This document shows positions 1 through 8,009 of a DNA stretch of 64,000 nt, piece after piece. The notes under the pieces were generated by a model that was given only the letters and a program-made list of their open reading frames with translations, had not been told where the DNA came from and made no database searches. The position numbers and the translations under genes are program-made. Numbering within the stretch: the first letter of the stretch is position 1; every line of letters starts with the position of its first letter. The stretch is from an uncultured Actinomycetes bacterium (GTDB taxonomy: Bacteria > Actinomycetota > Coriobacteriia > Coriobacteriales > Atopobiaceae): NCBI GenBank assembly GCA_900315165.1, contig OMXZ01000004.1:1-64000 (forward strand), given 5' to 3'.

Positions 1-1
1 C

Positions 2-835
2 ACCGACCGCGACACCACGGAGCACATCCAGGACAATGTGTACAACATGGTCATGGACTACCTGGCCTGCGGCATCGACCCTGACAAGACCATGATCTTC
101 ACCCACTCCGCCGTCCCGGCAGAGAACCAGCTCATGCTGCCCTTCCTGTCGCTTGTATCCGAGGCGGAGCTCGAACGCAACCCGACCGTCAAGGCCGAGC
201 AGGAGGCCTCGGGCCATGCCCTGACCGGGCTGCTTCTGACCTATCCCGTGCATCAGGCCTGCGACATCCTCTTCTGCAAGGGCAACATCGTGCCCGTCGG
301 CCGCGACCAGCTTCCCCACATCGAGGTCACGCGTCTTATCGCGCGCCGTTTCAACGAGCGCTACGGCCAGGTGTTCCCACGCGTCGACGGGCTTCTGACC
401 TCCACGCCCATGCTGCCGGGCCTCGACGGCCGCAAGATGAGCAAGTCTTACGGCAATGCCATCTCGATATCCATGACGGCGGAGGAGACGGCGAAGCGCA
501 TCAAGAAATCCAAGACCGATTCCGAGCGCAACATCACGTTCGATCCCGAGAACCGCCCCGAGGTCTCGGGCCTGCTGTCCACGGCGGCCATCTGCAGCGG
601 TCGCGACCCCAAGGAGATTGCCGATGAGATCGGCATGGGCGGCGCCGGTCAGCTCAAGAAGTTGGTGACCGAGGCGGTCAACGGCTATTTCGAGCCCATC
701 CGCGAGCGCCGTCACGCCTTCGAGAACGACCTCGACTACGTGAAGGACGTCCTCCACGACGGTAACCGTCGCGCAAACGAGATTGCAGAACAGACACTTG
801 CCGAGGTCCGCGAGGCCATGGGCATGGTGTATTAA
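2..835 (+). CDS. trpS: Tryptophanyl-tRNA synthetase, C-terminal part (5' end outside window)
   Basis: Class Ic aminoacyl-tRNA synthetase that charges tRNA-Trp in the cytoplasm. The window opens inside the gene: the frame is open from base 2 and 277 residues remain before the TAA at 833-835. The class I signature KMSKS is present in the context GRKMSKSYGNAI, and the following segment (residues with TDSERNITFDPENRP and the helical C-terminus) fits the tRNA-binding end of TrpS. The Rossmann half with the HxGH-type motif must lie upstream. The next gene runs in the opposite direction and ends 25 bases downstream, so trpS is the last gene of its transcript. Identity is firm; the true start cannot be seen. 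Confidence 0.95.
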   Translation, partial: TDRDTTEHIQDNVYNMVMDYLACGIDPDKTMIFTHSAVPAENQLMLPFLSLVSEAELERNPTVKAEQEASGHALTGLLLTYPVHQACDILFCKGNIVPVGRDQLPHIEVTRLIARRFNERYGQVFPRVDGLLTSTPMLPGLDGRKMSKSYGNAISISMTAEETAKRIKKSKTDSERNITFDPENRPEVSGLLSTAAICSGRDPKEIADEIGMGGAGQLKKLVTEAVNGYFEPIRERRHAFENDLDYVKDVLHDGNRRANEIAEQTLAEVREAMGMVY

Positions 836-860
836 AGGGCGTCACGCATCCAGATGGCGC

Positions 861-1502
861 TCAGCGGCGCGGAGGATTGGCGTTCAGAATCTTACGCGCC
901 TCGCGCCATTGCGGGTAGTAGGTGTCCATAAGGGCATAAAACTCGGCGTTGTGGCCTGAGACCCGTAGGTGGCAGAGCTCGTGCACAACCACCGACTCGA
1001 GGCACTCGCGCGGCAGGTGGGCGAGCTCGGTATTGATGGTGATGACTCCGGTCCTCACGTTGCAGGATCCCCAGCGGCTCACCATGCGGCGGAGGCGCCA
1101 GCGGCTGCAGCGGACGCCCATGAGCCGCTCGTACCGTTCGAAGATGTCCGGCAGAATTTCCTCGAGGTCCCGCTTGTCGCTCTCGATCTCGGCGGGGGAA
1201 GGCGCATCGGAAATTCTGCGCGATTCGGCCTCGAGGACGAGCTTCTGACGCGAGTGGATCCAATCGGTATGCTGTACCACGAAGCGGACAGCTTCATCGG
1301 TGGGGCAATGGTAGGGGATGGACAGACGGACGGAACCGTCCCGGCGCACGCGGAGGTTGATGTTTTTCACTCCGCCTCTGATGAGCGAAAACTCTATGCC
1401 GCCAGCCTTCATAAGCCGGGCTTGTTGGGTAGTCCTCGTCAAGTTTGCGCCTAACCTTCTTATAATTGGTTTTGTGCCGCTATGATATGGCATCATAGAC
1501 AT
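861..1502 (-). CDS. YgjP/DUF45-type M48-like zinc metallopeptidase
   Basis: Predicted cytoplasmic zinc metalloprotease of the YgjP/WLM-related DUF45 family. The C-terminal third holds the zinc site HELCH (HExxH) followed by SGHNAEFY, which gives the third ligand region. Upstream is the family core with RWGSC and the ITINTELAHLP strand. Family members are about 220-240 residues; this one is 213 from the ATG at 1502. That start has no good Shine-Dalgarno sequence, and the ATG at 1412 (MKAGGIEF) is a plausible alternative that removes a 30-residue basic leader. It is divergent from the gene at 1526 with only 23 bases between starts, so promoters overlap the 5' end of this gene. Physiological substrates of the family are unknown. 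Confidence 0.82.
   Translation of the reverse strand: MSMMPYHSGTKPIIRRLGANLTRTTQQARLMKAGGIEFSLIRGGVKNINLRVRRDGSVRLSIPYHCPTDEAVRFVVQHTDWIHSRQKLVLEAESRRISDAPSPAEIESDKRDLEEILPDIFERYERLMGVRCSRWRLRRMVSRWGSCNVRTGVITINTELAHLPRECLESVVVHELCHLRVSGHNAEFYALMDTYYPQWREARKILNANPPRR
1461..1466 (+). promoter_or_regulatory. Candidate -10 box for the rightward gene at 1526
   Basis: A perfect TATAAT lies about 60 bases before the ATG at 1526. The matching -35 position holds only a weak hexamer, so this is a guess based on the -10 alone. It overlaps the 5' end of the divergent metalloprotease gene. Confidence 0.3.
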
Positions 1503-1525
1503 ACGAGAGGAACGGGGGTGGTCGC

Positions 1526-2140
1526 ATGCCGAGCTCGTTAGGCACAGATGCAGGTATCACCGCCCTTGAGGCAAGCTACCGACGGCTCGCTCCCATGCTG
1601 AGCCCCTCTCGTCTAAGTCCCCGCCATAAGGAGCGTCTCGACAATGAGGCGATTCTGCATCTCACCGCTATGGAGATATGGAGCCGTGCAAAGGTCGTCC
1701 TACTGCATGCCACCGAGGAAAACGGCGTCGACATGAAGCGCGTCGCACAGAAAGCATTCGATGCGAATAAGCGCGTGGGCCTTGCAGTTTCGGGCAGCGA
1801 CGGACTCGACTTCGTCGAGATATATGGGGCCGACGGGTTCGAGTCGGCAACGGTTCCCGAGGCGAACGCGAACGGTGCAGAGGGCGACACAGCCGGTTTT
1901 GCCTGTGACGAGCTGATCGAATCCCTTTGTCTCGTGCCCGGCCTGGTGTTTGACGGGGAGGGACGTCGCATCGCATCGGATGCCTCTGTCTGGGACCGCT
2001 TCCTCGCCTTCTACCCCGGCCACAAGGTGGCACTTGCGCATGCCCTGCAGATCAGTAACAACCCGCTGCCTGTTGAAGACGGCAATGTGAGGATGGATTT
2101 CGTTGTGAGCGATGGCTGCGTCTGGCGCTGCCGCCGCTAA
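1526..2140 (+). CDS. Degenerate 5-formyltetrahydrofolate cyclo-ligase-like protein
   Basis: The 204-residue protein follows the layout of 5-formyl-THF cyclo-ligase (MTHFS/YgfA). It has an N-terminal helical half with a KERLDNEAILHL segment, a middle strand KVVLLHATEENGVD, and a C-terminal VWDRFLAFYPG followed by VALAHALQISNNPLP and RMDFVVSDG, matching the family's YDR...GIA...Q...LP...D.vvTe pattern. The glycine-rich loop that normally precedes YDR (RLGYGGGYYDR) is replaced by RRIASDASVWDR, so the nucleotide-binding signature is lost. It may be a non-catalytic paralogue. It is convergent with the AroQ fusion: the stop codons overlap (TAA at 2138-2140 against TAG at 2139-2137). The family match is by eye and moderate. 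Confidence 0.55.
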   Translation: MPSSLGTDAGITALEASYRRLAPMLSPSRLSPRHKERLDNEAILHLTAMEIWSRAKVVLLHATEENGVDMKRVAQKAFDANKRVGLAVSGSDGLDFVEIYGADGFESATVPEANANGAEGDTAGFACDELIESLCLVPGLVFDGEGRRIASDASVWDRFLAFYPGHKVALAHALQISNNPLPVEDGNVRMDFVVSDGCVWRCRR

Positions 2141-2991
2141 TCCGTGAGATAGGCGTAGAGGTCGTAGATGGCTTTGCGATAACCGTCGATACCCATGCCC
2201 ATGACCGTCTCGAAACATGCCATGCGGACATAGGAGATCTGTCTGAAGCTCTCGCGCTCGTCAACCTTGGAGATGTGGACCTCCACCGTCGGGATACTGA
2301 CCGCCTTGAGCGCGTCGAGGATGGCGATCGAGGTGTGCGTGTAGGCGCCGGGATTGATGACGATACCGTCATAGGATTCCGCGAAGCCTGCTTCGCGAGC
2401 AGCCTCCTTACAGGTGACAAGGAGGTCGTCGTAGGTCTTGACGCCATAGACGCCCGGCTCGCGGATGCCGACCATGTTGATATTGGGCCCGTTGATGACG
2501 AGTACGCGGAGGGATTCGTCATCGCCCTGCTCGTCGCCACCGGACTCATCCGGGCATTCGGACCCTGCATCGATCTCGTCGAGACGGGCGAGGCCGCTCA
2601 GGTCGTTGTCCTCGGGGTCGGTAGGCCGATTGTCGGCTTTTTCCGAGGGGCGCGACGAGGCTATGTGGACGCGGAGGTTGGACGCGAGCGGCGAGGTGCC
2701 GATGACATCGTCTGATCCGCTGGGATTGAGGCCGGTGAGCGCGGCAAAGGAATCGTAGACGTCACGGATGAGGCGTGGTCCGAAAACGACCTCGATACCG
2801 TTGGCGCCGCGGGTCGCGAGGCCGAGGACGCTGGGGATGCTCTCGAGGGCTTCGGTATCGATGGCGCCGGGATTGGCGAGCCTGAGGCGCAGACGGGTCA
2901 TGCAGAGCGAGTTCGACAGAACGTTCTCCCGCCCTCCGATGCTCTCGAGTACGAGTCTGGCAATCTGATCAGTCGAAACCTGGTCCGACAT
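2137..2991 (-). CDS. aroQ: PTS EIIB domain fused to type II 3-dehydroquinate dehydratase (AroQ) with internal deletion
   Basis: A two-domain protein of 284 residues. Residues 1-88 form a glucose-type PTS EIIB domain with the phospho-acceptor Cys30 in LCMTRLRL. Residues 89-160 are a hydrophilic acidic linker. Residues 161-284 are a type II dehydroquinase, which makes 3-dehydroshikimate. Visible dehydroquinase residues are Asn170 (NGPN), Arg177 and Tyr182 (REPGVYG), Asn213 and His219 (INPGAYTH), Glu237 and His239 (EVHIS), and Arg247/Arg250 (RESFR). The usual segment with QSNxEGxLID between strand 1 and INPG is absent: the domain is 124 residues against about 145, so activity is doubtful. The ATG at 2991 is preceded by GAGGG; an in-frame ATG at 3012 has no ribosome binding site. 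It lies 103 bases downstream of aroE-aroK. Confidence 0.88.
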   Translation of the reverse strand: MSDQVSTDQIARLVLESIGGRENVLSNSLCMTRLRLRLANPGAIDTEALESIPSVLGLATRGANGIEVVFGPRLIRDVYDSFAALTGLNPSGSDDVIGTSPLASNLRVHIASSRPSEKADNRPTDPEDNDLSGLARLDEIDAGSECPDESGGDEQGDDESLRVLVINGPNINMVGIREPGVYGVKTYDDLLVTCKEAAREAGFAESYDGIVINPGAYTHTSIAILDALKAVSIPTVEVHISKVDERESFRQISYVRMACFETVMGMGIDGYRKAIYDLYAYLTD

Positions 2992-3031
2992 TTCGCGTGG
3001 CCCTCTTCCCATTGCGTGGAATATCCGTGTC

Positions 3032-3037
3032 AGTATA
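3032..3037 (-). promoter_or_regulatory. Candidate -10 box for the EIIB-AroQ gene
   Basis: Leftward TATACT about 40 bases before the ATG at 2991, inside the 103-base gap after aroE-aroK. The -35 is weak. If used, it would let the fusion gene be expressed separately from the aroA-aroC-pheA-aroEK transcript. Confidence 0.35.
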
Positions 3038-3094
3038 GGCGGGAGAAATAAGAAGGATTTCGGTCTCGTATGAGTAAACGGTGAACGGTGGAGT

Positions 3095-4381
3095 TTACCA
3101 GCTCAACTTTGAGCAGATTTCCGCGGCGTCTCCCGAGGGGGTGCCCGTACAGGGGACAATCAAGTCGGCCCAGCGGCGATAGAGTCCCATTCTGCGATGC
3201 GCAATCGCGGCTACGCCTTCGGCCTGAGACACGGGCCGGCCGAAGGTAGAAAGGTTCTCGATCGGTCGGTCGAGCATGACTATCGTCCCGTTCTGATGCA
3301 GCAGGCGATAGTTTTCGGGCCGCTCAACGACGCCGCCCCCGCAGGCGATCACGAGACCGCTTCTGCTCGCATAGGAGGAGAGCACGATGGTCTCGGCGTC
3401 GCGGAAGGCGGGCTCGCCCTTCTGTCTGATATAGTCGCCGGCTCCGATGCCGTGCTCAAGCTCGAAGGCGTCGTCCATGTCGATGAAGGGGCGGTTGAGC
3501 CGATGGGCGAGCGCCGCCCCGGTGCTCGTCTTGCCGACGCCGGGCATGCCGATGATGATGATATTGAGCATCTGAGCGCGCAGGCCGGCCTCGATGCGCG
3601 CCACCTCGCCATCATCGATACCGATGCCTTGGAAGAGCTCGCTTGACTGCTTTGCCTGGGAGACGAGCATGGCGAGGCCGGACTCATAGGGGATGCCGAG
3701 GCCATCGGCCGCAAGGCAGAGGCCGGTGCGTGCGGGGTTGTAGACGACGTCGAGGACGCCGCCAAGATGGCCGAGGGCGGAAAGCTGTTCCGTGGTGAGC
3801 GGGGAGGCGGGACACGCGGGATACATGCCGACGGGGGTCGTGTTGACGACGAGGCGTGCGTCCCCGTGCCGCTCTATCAGGTTCGTATAGTTATCGCTCC
3901 CTTTGCGAGAGACGACCGATGCCCGTGCGCCGCACTCGGCGAGGGCCGCCTGCACTGCCCGGCTCGCGCCGCCGGACCCAAGGACGAGGACGGGGGCGCC
4001 GTCGAGAGCCTCCTTTGCCGAAGCTCCCATTGTGCGCCGGCAGAACCGATCCAACATCCAAGAGAACCCGCCGACATCGGTATTGTCGGCAAAGACGGTA
4101 CCATCGGGTCGTCTCACGAGGGTGTTGGCGACCCCAAGCCGTGCCGCGCGATCGCTTGTCTCGTCTGCCAGCTCGAATGCGTTCCTCTTGTAGGGAATCG
4201 TCACATTGATGCCTCGCCACGTACCGTGGCGGATGAAGCTGGCCACCTCCTTGGGCTCGCGCTCGAAAAGGGCGTACGGCGCGGACCCGAGGAGATTGTG
4301 GATCCAGGGCGACCAACTGTGCCCGAGTGTGCGTCCGAGCAGGCCGAAAGGGGCTTTGTCCGCCTGGGTGCCGATGGCCAC
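3095..4381 (-). CDS. aroEK: Shikimate dehydrogenase-shikimate kinase fusion (AroE-AroK)
   Basis: Bifunctional enzyme for two consecutive steps: NADPH reduction of 3-dehydroshikimate, then ATP phosphorylation of shikimate. Residues 1 to about 260 are AroE, with the SWSP substrate motif, catalytic Lys in NVTIPYK, Asp in DNTDVGG, and the Rossmann loop GSGGASRAV. From about residue 270 the shikimate kinase begins (MLNIIIIGMPGVGKTSTG), with Walker A GMPGVGKTS, DMDD for magnesium/shikimate and CGGGVV. The two parts are joined without a long linker. I chose the GTG at 4381, one base after the pheA stop with an AGGTG ribosome site; an upstream ATG at 4432 would overlap pheA by 50 bases and add a non-conserved tail. 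AroE and AroK are separate enzymes in most bacteria. Confidence 0.93.
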   Translation of the reverse strand: MAIGTQADKAPFGLLGRTLGHSWSPWIHNLLGSAPYALFEREPKEVASFIRHGTWRGINVTIPYKRNAFELADETSDRAARLGVANTLVRRPDGTVFADNTDVGGFSWMLDRFCRRTMGASAKEALDGAPVLVLGSGGASRAVQAALAECGARASVVSRKGSDNYTNLIERHGDARLVVNTTPVGMYPACPASPLTTEQLSALGHLGGVLDVVYNPARTGLCLAADGLGIPYESGLAMLVSQAKQSSELFQGIGIDDGEVARIEAGLRAQMLNIIIIGMPGVGKTSTGAALAHRLNRPFIDMDDAFELEHGIGAGDYIRQKGEPAFRDAETIVLSSYASRSGLVIACGGGVVERPENYRLLHQNGTIVMLDRPIENLSTFGRPVSQAEGVAAIAHRRMGLYRRWADLIVPCTGTPSGDAAEICSKLSW

Positions 4382-4382
4382 G

Positions 4383-5531
4383 TCAGAGCACCTCACGGTA
4401 GCTGCCGAGGTAGCGCAGCTGTTCACAGACATTGCCCAGAGTGCTCATGAGTTCCTTGAACTCCGGAGCGGCGACGGGGCAATCGACGTCGAAATAGAAC
4501 ATGAACTCGAAGTCGCGGCCTTCGATGGGTCGGCTTTCAAGTTTGATGATGTTGATGTCGAGAGCATAGAACTTGGCGAGCACCTTGAAGAGCGAGCCTG
4601 GCTCGTTGCTCACGACGAGCATGAGGGAGCTGCGGTCGGCGCCGGGATAGATCGTGAGGTCGCGGCCGATGCAGGCAAAACGGGTGTAGTTGTCGTCGCG
4701 GTCCTGGACCGCCTGCGCAAGCGAAGTCAGACCGTAGAGGTCGGCGCAGGCGCGGGAGGCCAAGGCGGCGACGTAGTCGCGGTCGGATTCGGCGACCATC
4801 TTGGAGGCAATGGCAGTATTCTCGCAGACATGCACGCGGACGCCGGACAGGCTCTGCAGATAGTGCGAGCACTGCGCGATGGCCTGCTCGTGGCTGTAGA
4901 TGTCGCGGACGCCCTCAAGGCGCGTGCCTGGCTTTGCGAGCAGGTTGTGGTCGACCTTGAGGCGACAGGTGCGCAGAATGTGGAAGTCGTGCTTCATCAT
5001 GAGGTCGAAGACCTCGTTGACCGAACCCGCCGTGCTGTTCTCGATGGGCAGGACGCCGTATTCGCAGAAGCCCTGCTCGACCGCGCGGAAGACGCCCTCG
5101 AAGGTGTCGAAATAATTGATGTTGGCATGCTTGAACAGGCGGTCCGTCGCGATCTGCTGATAGGCGCCCTCGACTCCCTGACAGGCGACGAAGGCGGTGG
5201 TGGGGAAGAGCTCGGGGCTTTCGGCCAGCGCAGCCTCAATCTCGTCGACGATGGGCGTCTGGCCGACGAGGACCTTGCTCTGACGGGCGCGCGAGGCTTC
5301 CATGAGCAGGGACATAAGGACTTGGGCGTAGCTCGCGAGCTCCTCGGGCACGCGGTCGGCTGCCTCCGTCAGGATGGTGCGCTCGCGGGCCCTGTCGAGG
5401 ACGGGCATCTTGTGCTCGGATTTGTAGGAAGCGATCTCGCCCGCGGCGTCCATGCGCTGCTTGAAGAGGTCAAGTATCTGGTTGTCGATGGTGTCGATGT
5501 GGTTTCGGATCTCGTTGATGTCCTGGGACAT
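4383..5531 (-). CDS. pheA: Bifunctional chorismate mutase / prephenate dehydratase
   Basis: Converts chorismate to prephenate and then to phenylpyruvate, committing flux to phenylalanine. Residues 1-85 are an AroQ-class helical chorismate mutase (IDTIDNQILDLFKQRM, YKSEH, DRARE). From about residue 110 follows prephenate dehydratase, with GVEGAYQQIA, the NSTAGSVNEVFDLM motif and the active-site triplet region TRFACIG. The last 80 residues are an ACT regulatory domain containing ESRP, the usual phenylalanine-binding motif, so feedback inhibition is expected. Length 382 residues is normal. The ATG at 5531 is preceded by AAGAAGGAGATATCC, a strong ribosome site. It is downstream of aroC by 79 bases, with a GC-rich hairpin in between, and directly upstream of aroE-aroK. 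Confidence 0.95.
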   Translation of the reverse strand: MSQDINEIRNHIDTIDNQILDLFKQRMDAAGEIASYKSEHKMPVLDRARERTILTEAADRVPEELASYAQVLMSLLMEASRARQSKVLVGQTPIVDEIEAALAESPELFPTTAFVACQGVEGAYQQIATDRLFKHANINYFDTFEGVFRAVEQGFCEYGVLPIENSTAGSVNEVFDLMMKHDFHILRTCRLKVDHNLLAKPGTRLEGVRDIYSHEQAIAQCSHYLQSLSGVRVHVCENTAIASKMVAESDRDYVAALASRACADLYGLTSLAQAVQDRDDNYTRFACIGRDLTIYPGADRSSLMLVVSNEPGSLFKVLAKFYALDINIIKLESRPIEGRDFEFMFYFDVDCPVAAPEFKELMSTLGNVCEQLRYLGSYREVL

Positions 5532-5583
5532 GGATATCTCCTTCTTGCTGGTGATGATGCGTCGTCGTATGCGTCTGCTTGGG

Positions 5584-5612
5584 AGCCCCGTGCGGATCGG
5601 TTGCACGGGGCT
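5584..5612 (-). terminator. GC-rich hairpin at the aroC-pheA junction (no U tract)
   Basis: The inverted repeat AGCCCCGTGC / GCACGGGGCT, with a 9-base loop, begins within the aroC stop codon. No T-run follows on the leftward strand, so it is more likely an attenuating or mRNA-stabilising hairpin than a full terminator. Confidence 0.4.
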
Positions 5613-6729
5613 AGGCAAATCGCCCGTTCGGTGCGGCCTCGGCGGGCCAGGCAAGCCAGCTGTCGAGGACGGCGAGGGCTGCGACCGCCTCGGCGACGGG
5701 CACCGCGCGCGGGGCGATGCAAGGATCGTGGCGACCCTTCACCTCAAGGGTCTCCGGCGATTTCGCAATTATGTCGACAGACTGTTGGGGACGTGCGATG
5801 GAGGGCGTGGGCTTGAGGGCCATGCGGAAGACGAGCGGAGCGCCCGTCGTAATGCCGCCCAGGTTGCCGCCGGCATTGTTGGTAAGGGGCCGCACGAAGC
5901 CGTTCTCGATGACATAGGGGTCGTTGTTCAGGCTGCCGCGGCTGCGAGCGGCGGCAAAGCCGGAACCGAATTCAAGTCCTTTGACGGCGGGGATGCCGAA
6001 GACCGCACGGGCGACCGTGGACTCTATCCCGTCAAACAGGGGGGAACCGATGCCGGCGGGCAGGCCTGTGACGGCGCACTCTACGATGCCGCCCACGGAG
6101 TCGAGGTCACGCCGGGCATCGTCGATCGCGTCTCGCATACGGGCTCCGGCAGCGCTGTCGATGACGGGGAAGGGGGCGCCTTGCAGTGACGCGAACTGGT
6201 CAGAAAGCGTCTCTGCCTCGGTGGAGAAGAAATCGTCCGCGATACCGGCGACCTCGGCGAGATGGGCGGCTACCCTGACCCCGCGCGTCGCCAGGAGCTG
6301 GAGGGCGATGCCCCCGGCCGCACAGACCGGCGCCGTCAGGCGGCCGGAGAAATGGCCGCCGCCCGCGATATCCTGATGCCCGCCCCATTTGGCCTGGGCG
6401 GTCCAGTCGGCGTGACCGGGGCGGGGGATGCGACGGAGCTCGTCGTAATCGCCCGAGCGGGTGTTGGTGTTCTCAATCATGAGGGAGAGGGGCGCCCCGC
6501 AGGTCTCGCCCGAGGGGTTGAGGCCGGATAGAATGCGCACGAGGTCGGCCTCTTTACGCGGGGTCGACCAGGGCCCCTGACCGGGCGCGCGCCGAGCCAT
6601 GAAACGCGCGAGCGCCTCCGTATCGATTGCATATCCCGCCGGCAGTCCTTCGACCACGCAGCCGATGGCAGCGGAATGCGATTGGCCCCAGACGGTGACG
6701 CGAAGGGCGGTGCCTATGGTGGACGGCAT
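5611..6729 (-). CDS. aroC: Chorismate synthase
   Basis: FMN-dependent enzyme that eliminates phosphate from EPSP to give chorismate, the branch point for aromatic compounds. The family motifs are visible in order: GQSHSAAIG near the start, RRAPGQGPWSTPRKEAD, the HADWTAQAKWGG and GGGHFSGRLTAP segment, SRGSLNNDPY, and NNAGGNLGGITTG with the C-terminal RHDPCIAPRAVPVAEA. Length 372 is typical. The ATG at 6729 is one base past the aroA stop, so the two are translationally linked; an upstream ATG at 6930 would run far into aroA and is rejected. Confidence 0.96.
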   Translation of the reverse strand: MPSTIGTALRVTVWGQSHSAAIGCVVEGLPAGYAIDTEALARFMARRAPGQGPWSTPRKEADLVRILSGLNPSGETCGAPLSLMIENTNTRSGDYDELRRIPRPGHADWTAQAKWGGHQDIAGGGHFSGRLTAPVCAAGGIALQLLATRGVRVAAHLAEVAGIADDFFSTEAETLSDQFASLQGAPFPVIDSAAGARMRDAIDDARRDLDSVGGIVECAVTGLPAGIGSPLFDGIESTVARAVFGIPAVKGLEFGSGFAAARSRGSLNNDPYVIENGFVRPLTNNAGGNLGGITTGAPLVFRMALKPTPSIARPQQSVDIIAKSPETLEVKGRHDPCIAPRAVPVAEAVAALAVLDSWLAWPAEAAPNGRFA

Positions 6730-6730
6730 A

Positions 6731-7987
6731 TCAGACGCTCCCCTCCGTGGCAGGGCGGACATCGCCGCCGAGTGCCGAGAAATCCTGATAGAAGGTGGGA
6801 TAGGACTTGCCAACGCAGTCGGCGCCGAGCACGGTGGTTGTTCCTGCGGCGCGGGTCGCGAGGATGGATGCCAGCATGGCGATGCGGTGGTCGTTCGCGG
6901 CATCGACGGTCGCCCCGTGCAGAGGGGCACCGCCCACTATGTGGACGGTGGCGAGACGGTCGGATTCCTTCAGGCGCAGACGGCCTGCATTGGTCAGATG
7001 CGTCGTTCCCGAGGCAGCGGCTGCGACGGCGGCAAGCGGGGGCACGAGGTCAGGGATATCCGCGACGTCGATGTCCGCGCCATGTAGGGACTCGGCGTTC
7101 ACGACCATCTTCCCGCCGGCCTTGGCGGTGGTGGCTCCGAAGCTTTCGAGTACCGAGAGGATCGCACGGTCACCCTGAGCGCTCGTCTCCTCGAGGCCGG
7201 ACACAGCGATATCGCTCCCGAGGGCATCGGCGGCGAGCCAGAAGGCCGCGTTCGACCAGTCGCCTTCCACGGTGCAGGAGCCGGGCGAGGAGAGTCGCCC
7301 TTGGGTTGGGTCAACGCGGTAGCGCAGGTGGGGCAAGCCTTCGCGCTCGGTACGAGAGACGTTGACAGTGATGCCGAAGCTTTCCAGGGCACCTATGGTG
7401 AGGGCAATGTAGGGCGCCGACTGGACGGGTTCGGCAACCAGGATTTCGGTCGGTTCGTCGAGCAGGGGGGCGGCAAGCAAAAGCCCGGTCACATACTGGG
7501 ACGACACATCGCCGGGCAACACGAAGGTGCCGCCGGACAATTTGCCGGAGACCTCCAGCGGGAAGGCGCCTTGCGGCGAGAGCGAGCAGCCATGTTCGAG
7601 AAGTTGCTCACAGAGGGGCGAAAGCGGGCGCTCCGCCAACCTGCCGTGCCCGACCAGGGACCCGCCGCACCCAAGAGCGCAGACAACAGGGAGCAGGAAT
7701 CGCAGGGTGGACCCGGACTCGCCGCAATCAAGGGTCGCGACAGGGTGGCCCGGCTCGCCAGAGCGCGGTCGGACGGAGAAGCCCCGCCCGTCTTCGGGGG
7801 TGATGCGGGCCCCGAGCGATGCGAGGCAACGGACTGTGGCTGCGATATCGGCCGATGTGGTGTTGCAGGCAATTTCTGTCGGCCCGTCGCAGAGGGCGGC
7901 GCAGATGAGCATGCGATGCGCGACGGACTTGGAAGCGACCGCGGGCACGGTGCCCGAGAGCCTTGCCTGACCTATCCGCACATCCAT
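6731..7987 (-). CDS. aroA: 3-phosphoshikimate 1-carboxyvinyltransferase (EPSP synthase)
   Basis: Transfers enolpyruvyl from PEP to shikimate 3-phosphate. Signature blocks are SKSVAHRMLI near residue 20, GESGSTLRFLLP near residue 90, SSQYVTGLLLAAPLL, and RLRLKESDRLATV with ANDHRIAM in the C-terminal lobe. The 418 residues match the two-lobed inside-out barrel of the family. It is the first gene of the leftward aromatic operon and starts 247 bases from the divergent aroF, a space that holds a 23-bp palindrome and an aroF promoter candidate. Confidence 0.95.
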   Translation of the reverse strand: MDVRIGQARLSGTVPAVASKSVAHRMLICAALCDGPTEIACNTTSADIAATVRCLASLGARITPEDGRGFSVRPRSGEPGHPVATLDCGESGSTLRFLLPVVCALGCGGSLVGHGRLAERPLSPLCEQLLEHGCSLSPQGAFPLEVSGKLSGGTFVLPGDVSSQYVTGLLLAAPLLDEPTEILVAEPVQSAPYIALTIGALESFGITVNVSRTEREGLPHLRYRVDPTQGRLSSPGSCTVEGDWSNAAFWLAADALGSDIAVSGLEETSAQGDRAILSVLESFGATTAKAGGKMVVNAESLHGADIDVADIPDLVPPLAAVAAAASGTTHLTNAGRLRLKESDRLATVHIVGGAPLHGATVDAANDHRIAMLASILATRAAGTTTVLGADCVGKSYPTFYQDFSALGGDVRPATEGSV

Positions 7988-8009
7988 AACCGTCCCATCG
8001 CCTGAATCG

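Noticed and set aside
4206-5816. A 536-codon open frame antisense to pheA
   Set aside because: Product is Asp/Val/Leu-rich without motifs; the opposite strand encodes pheA with all its signatures.
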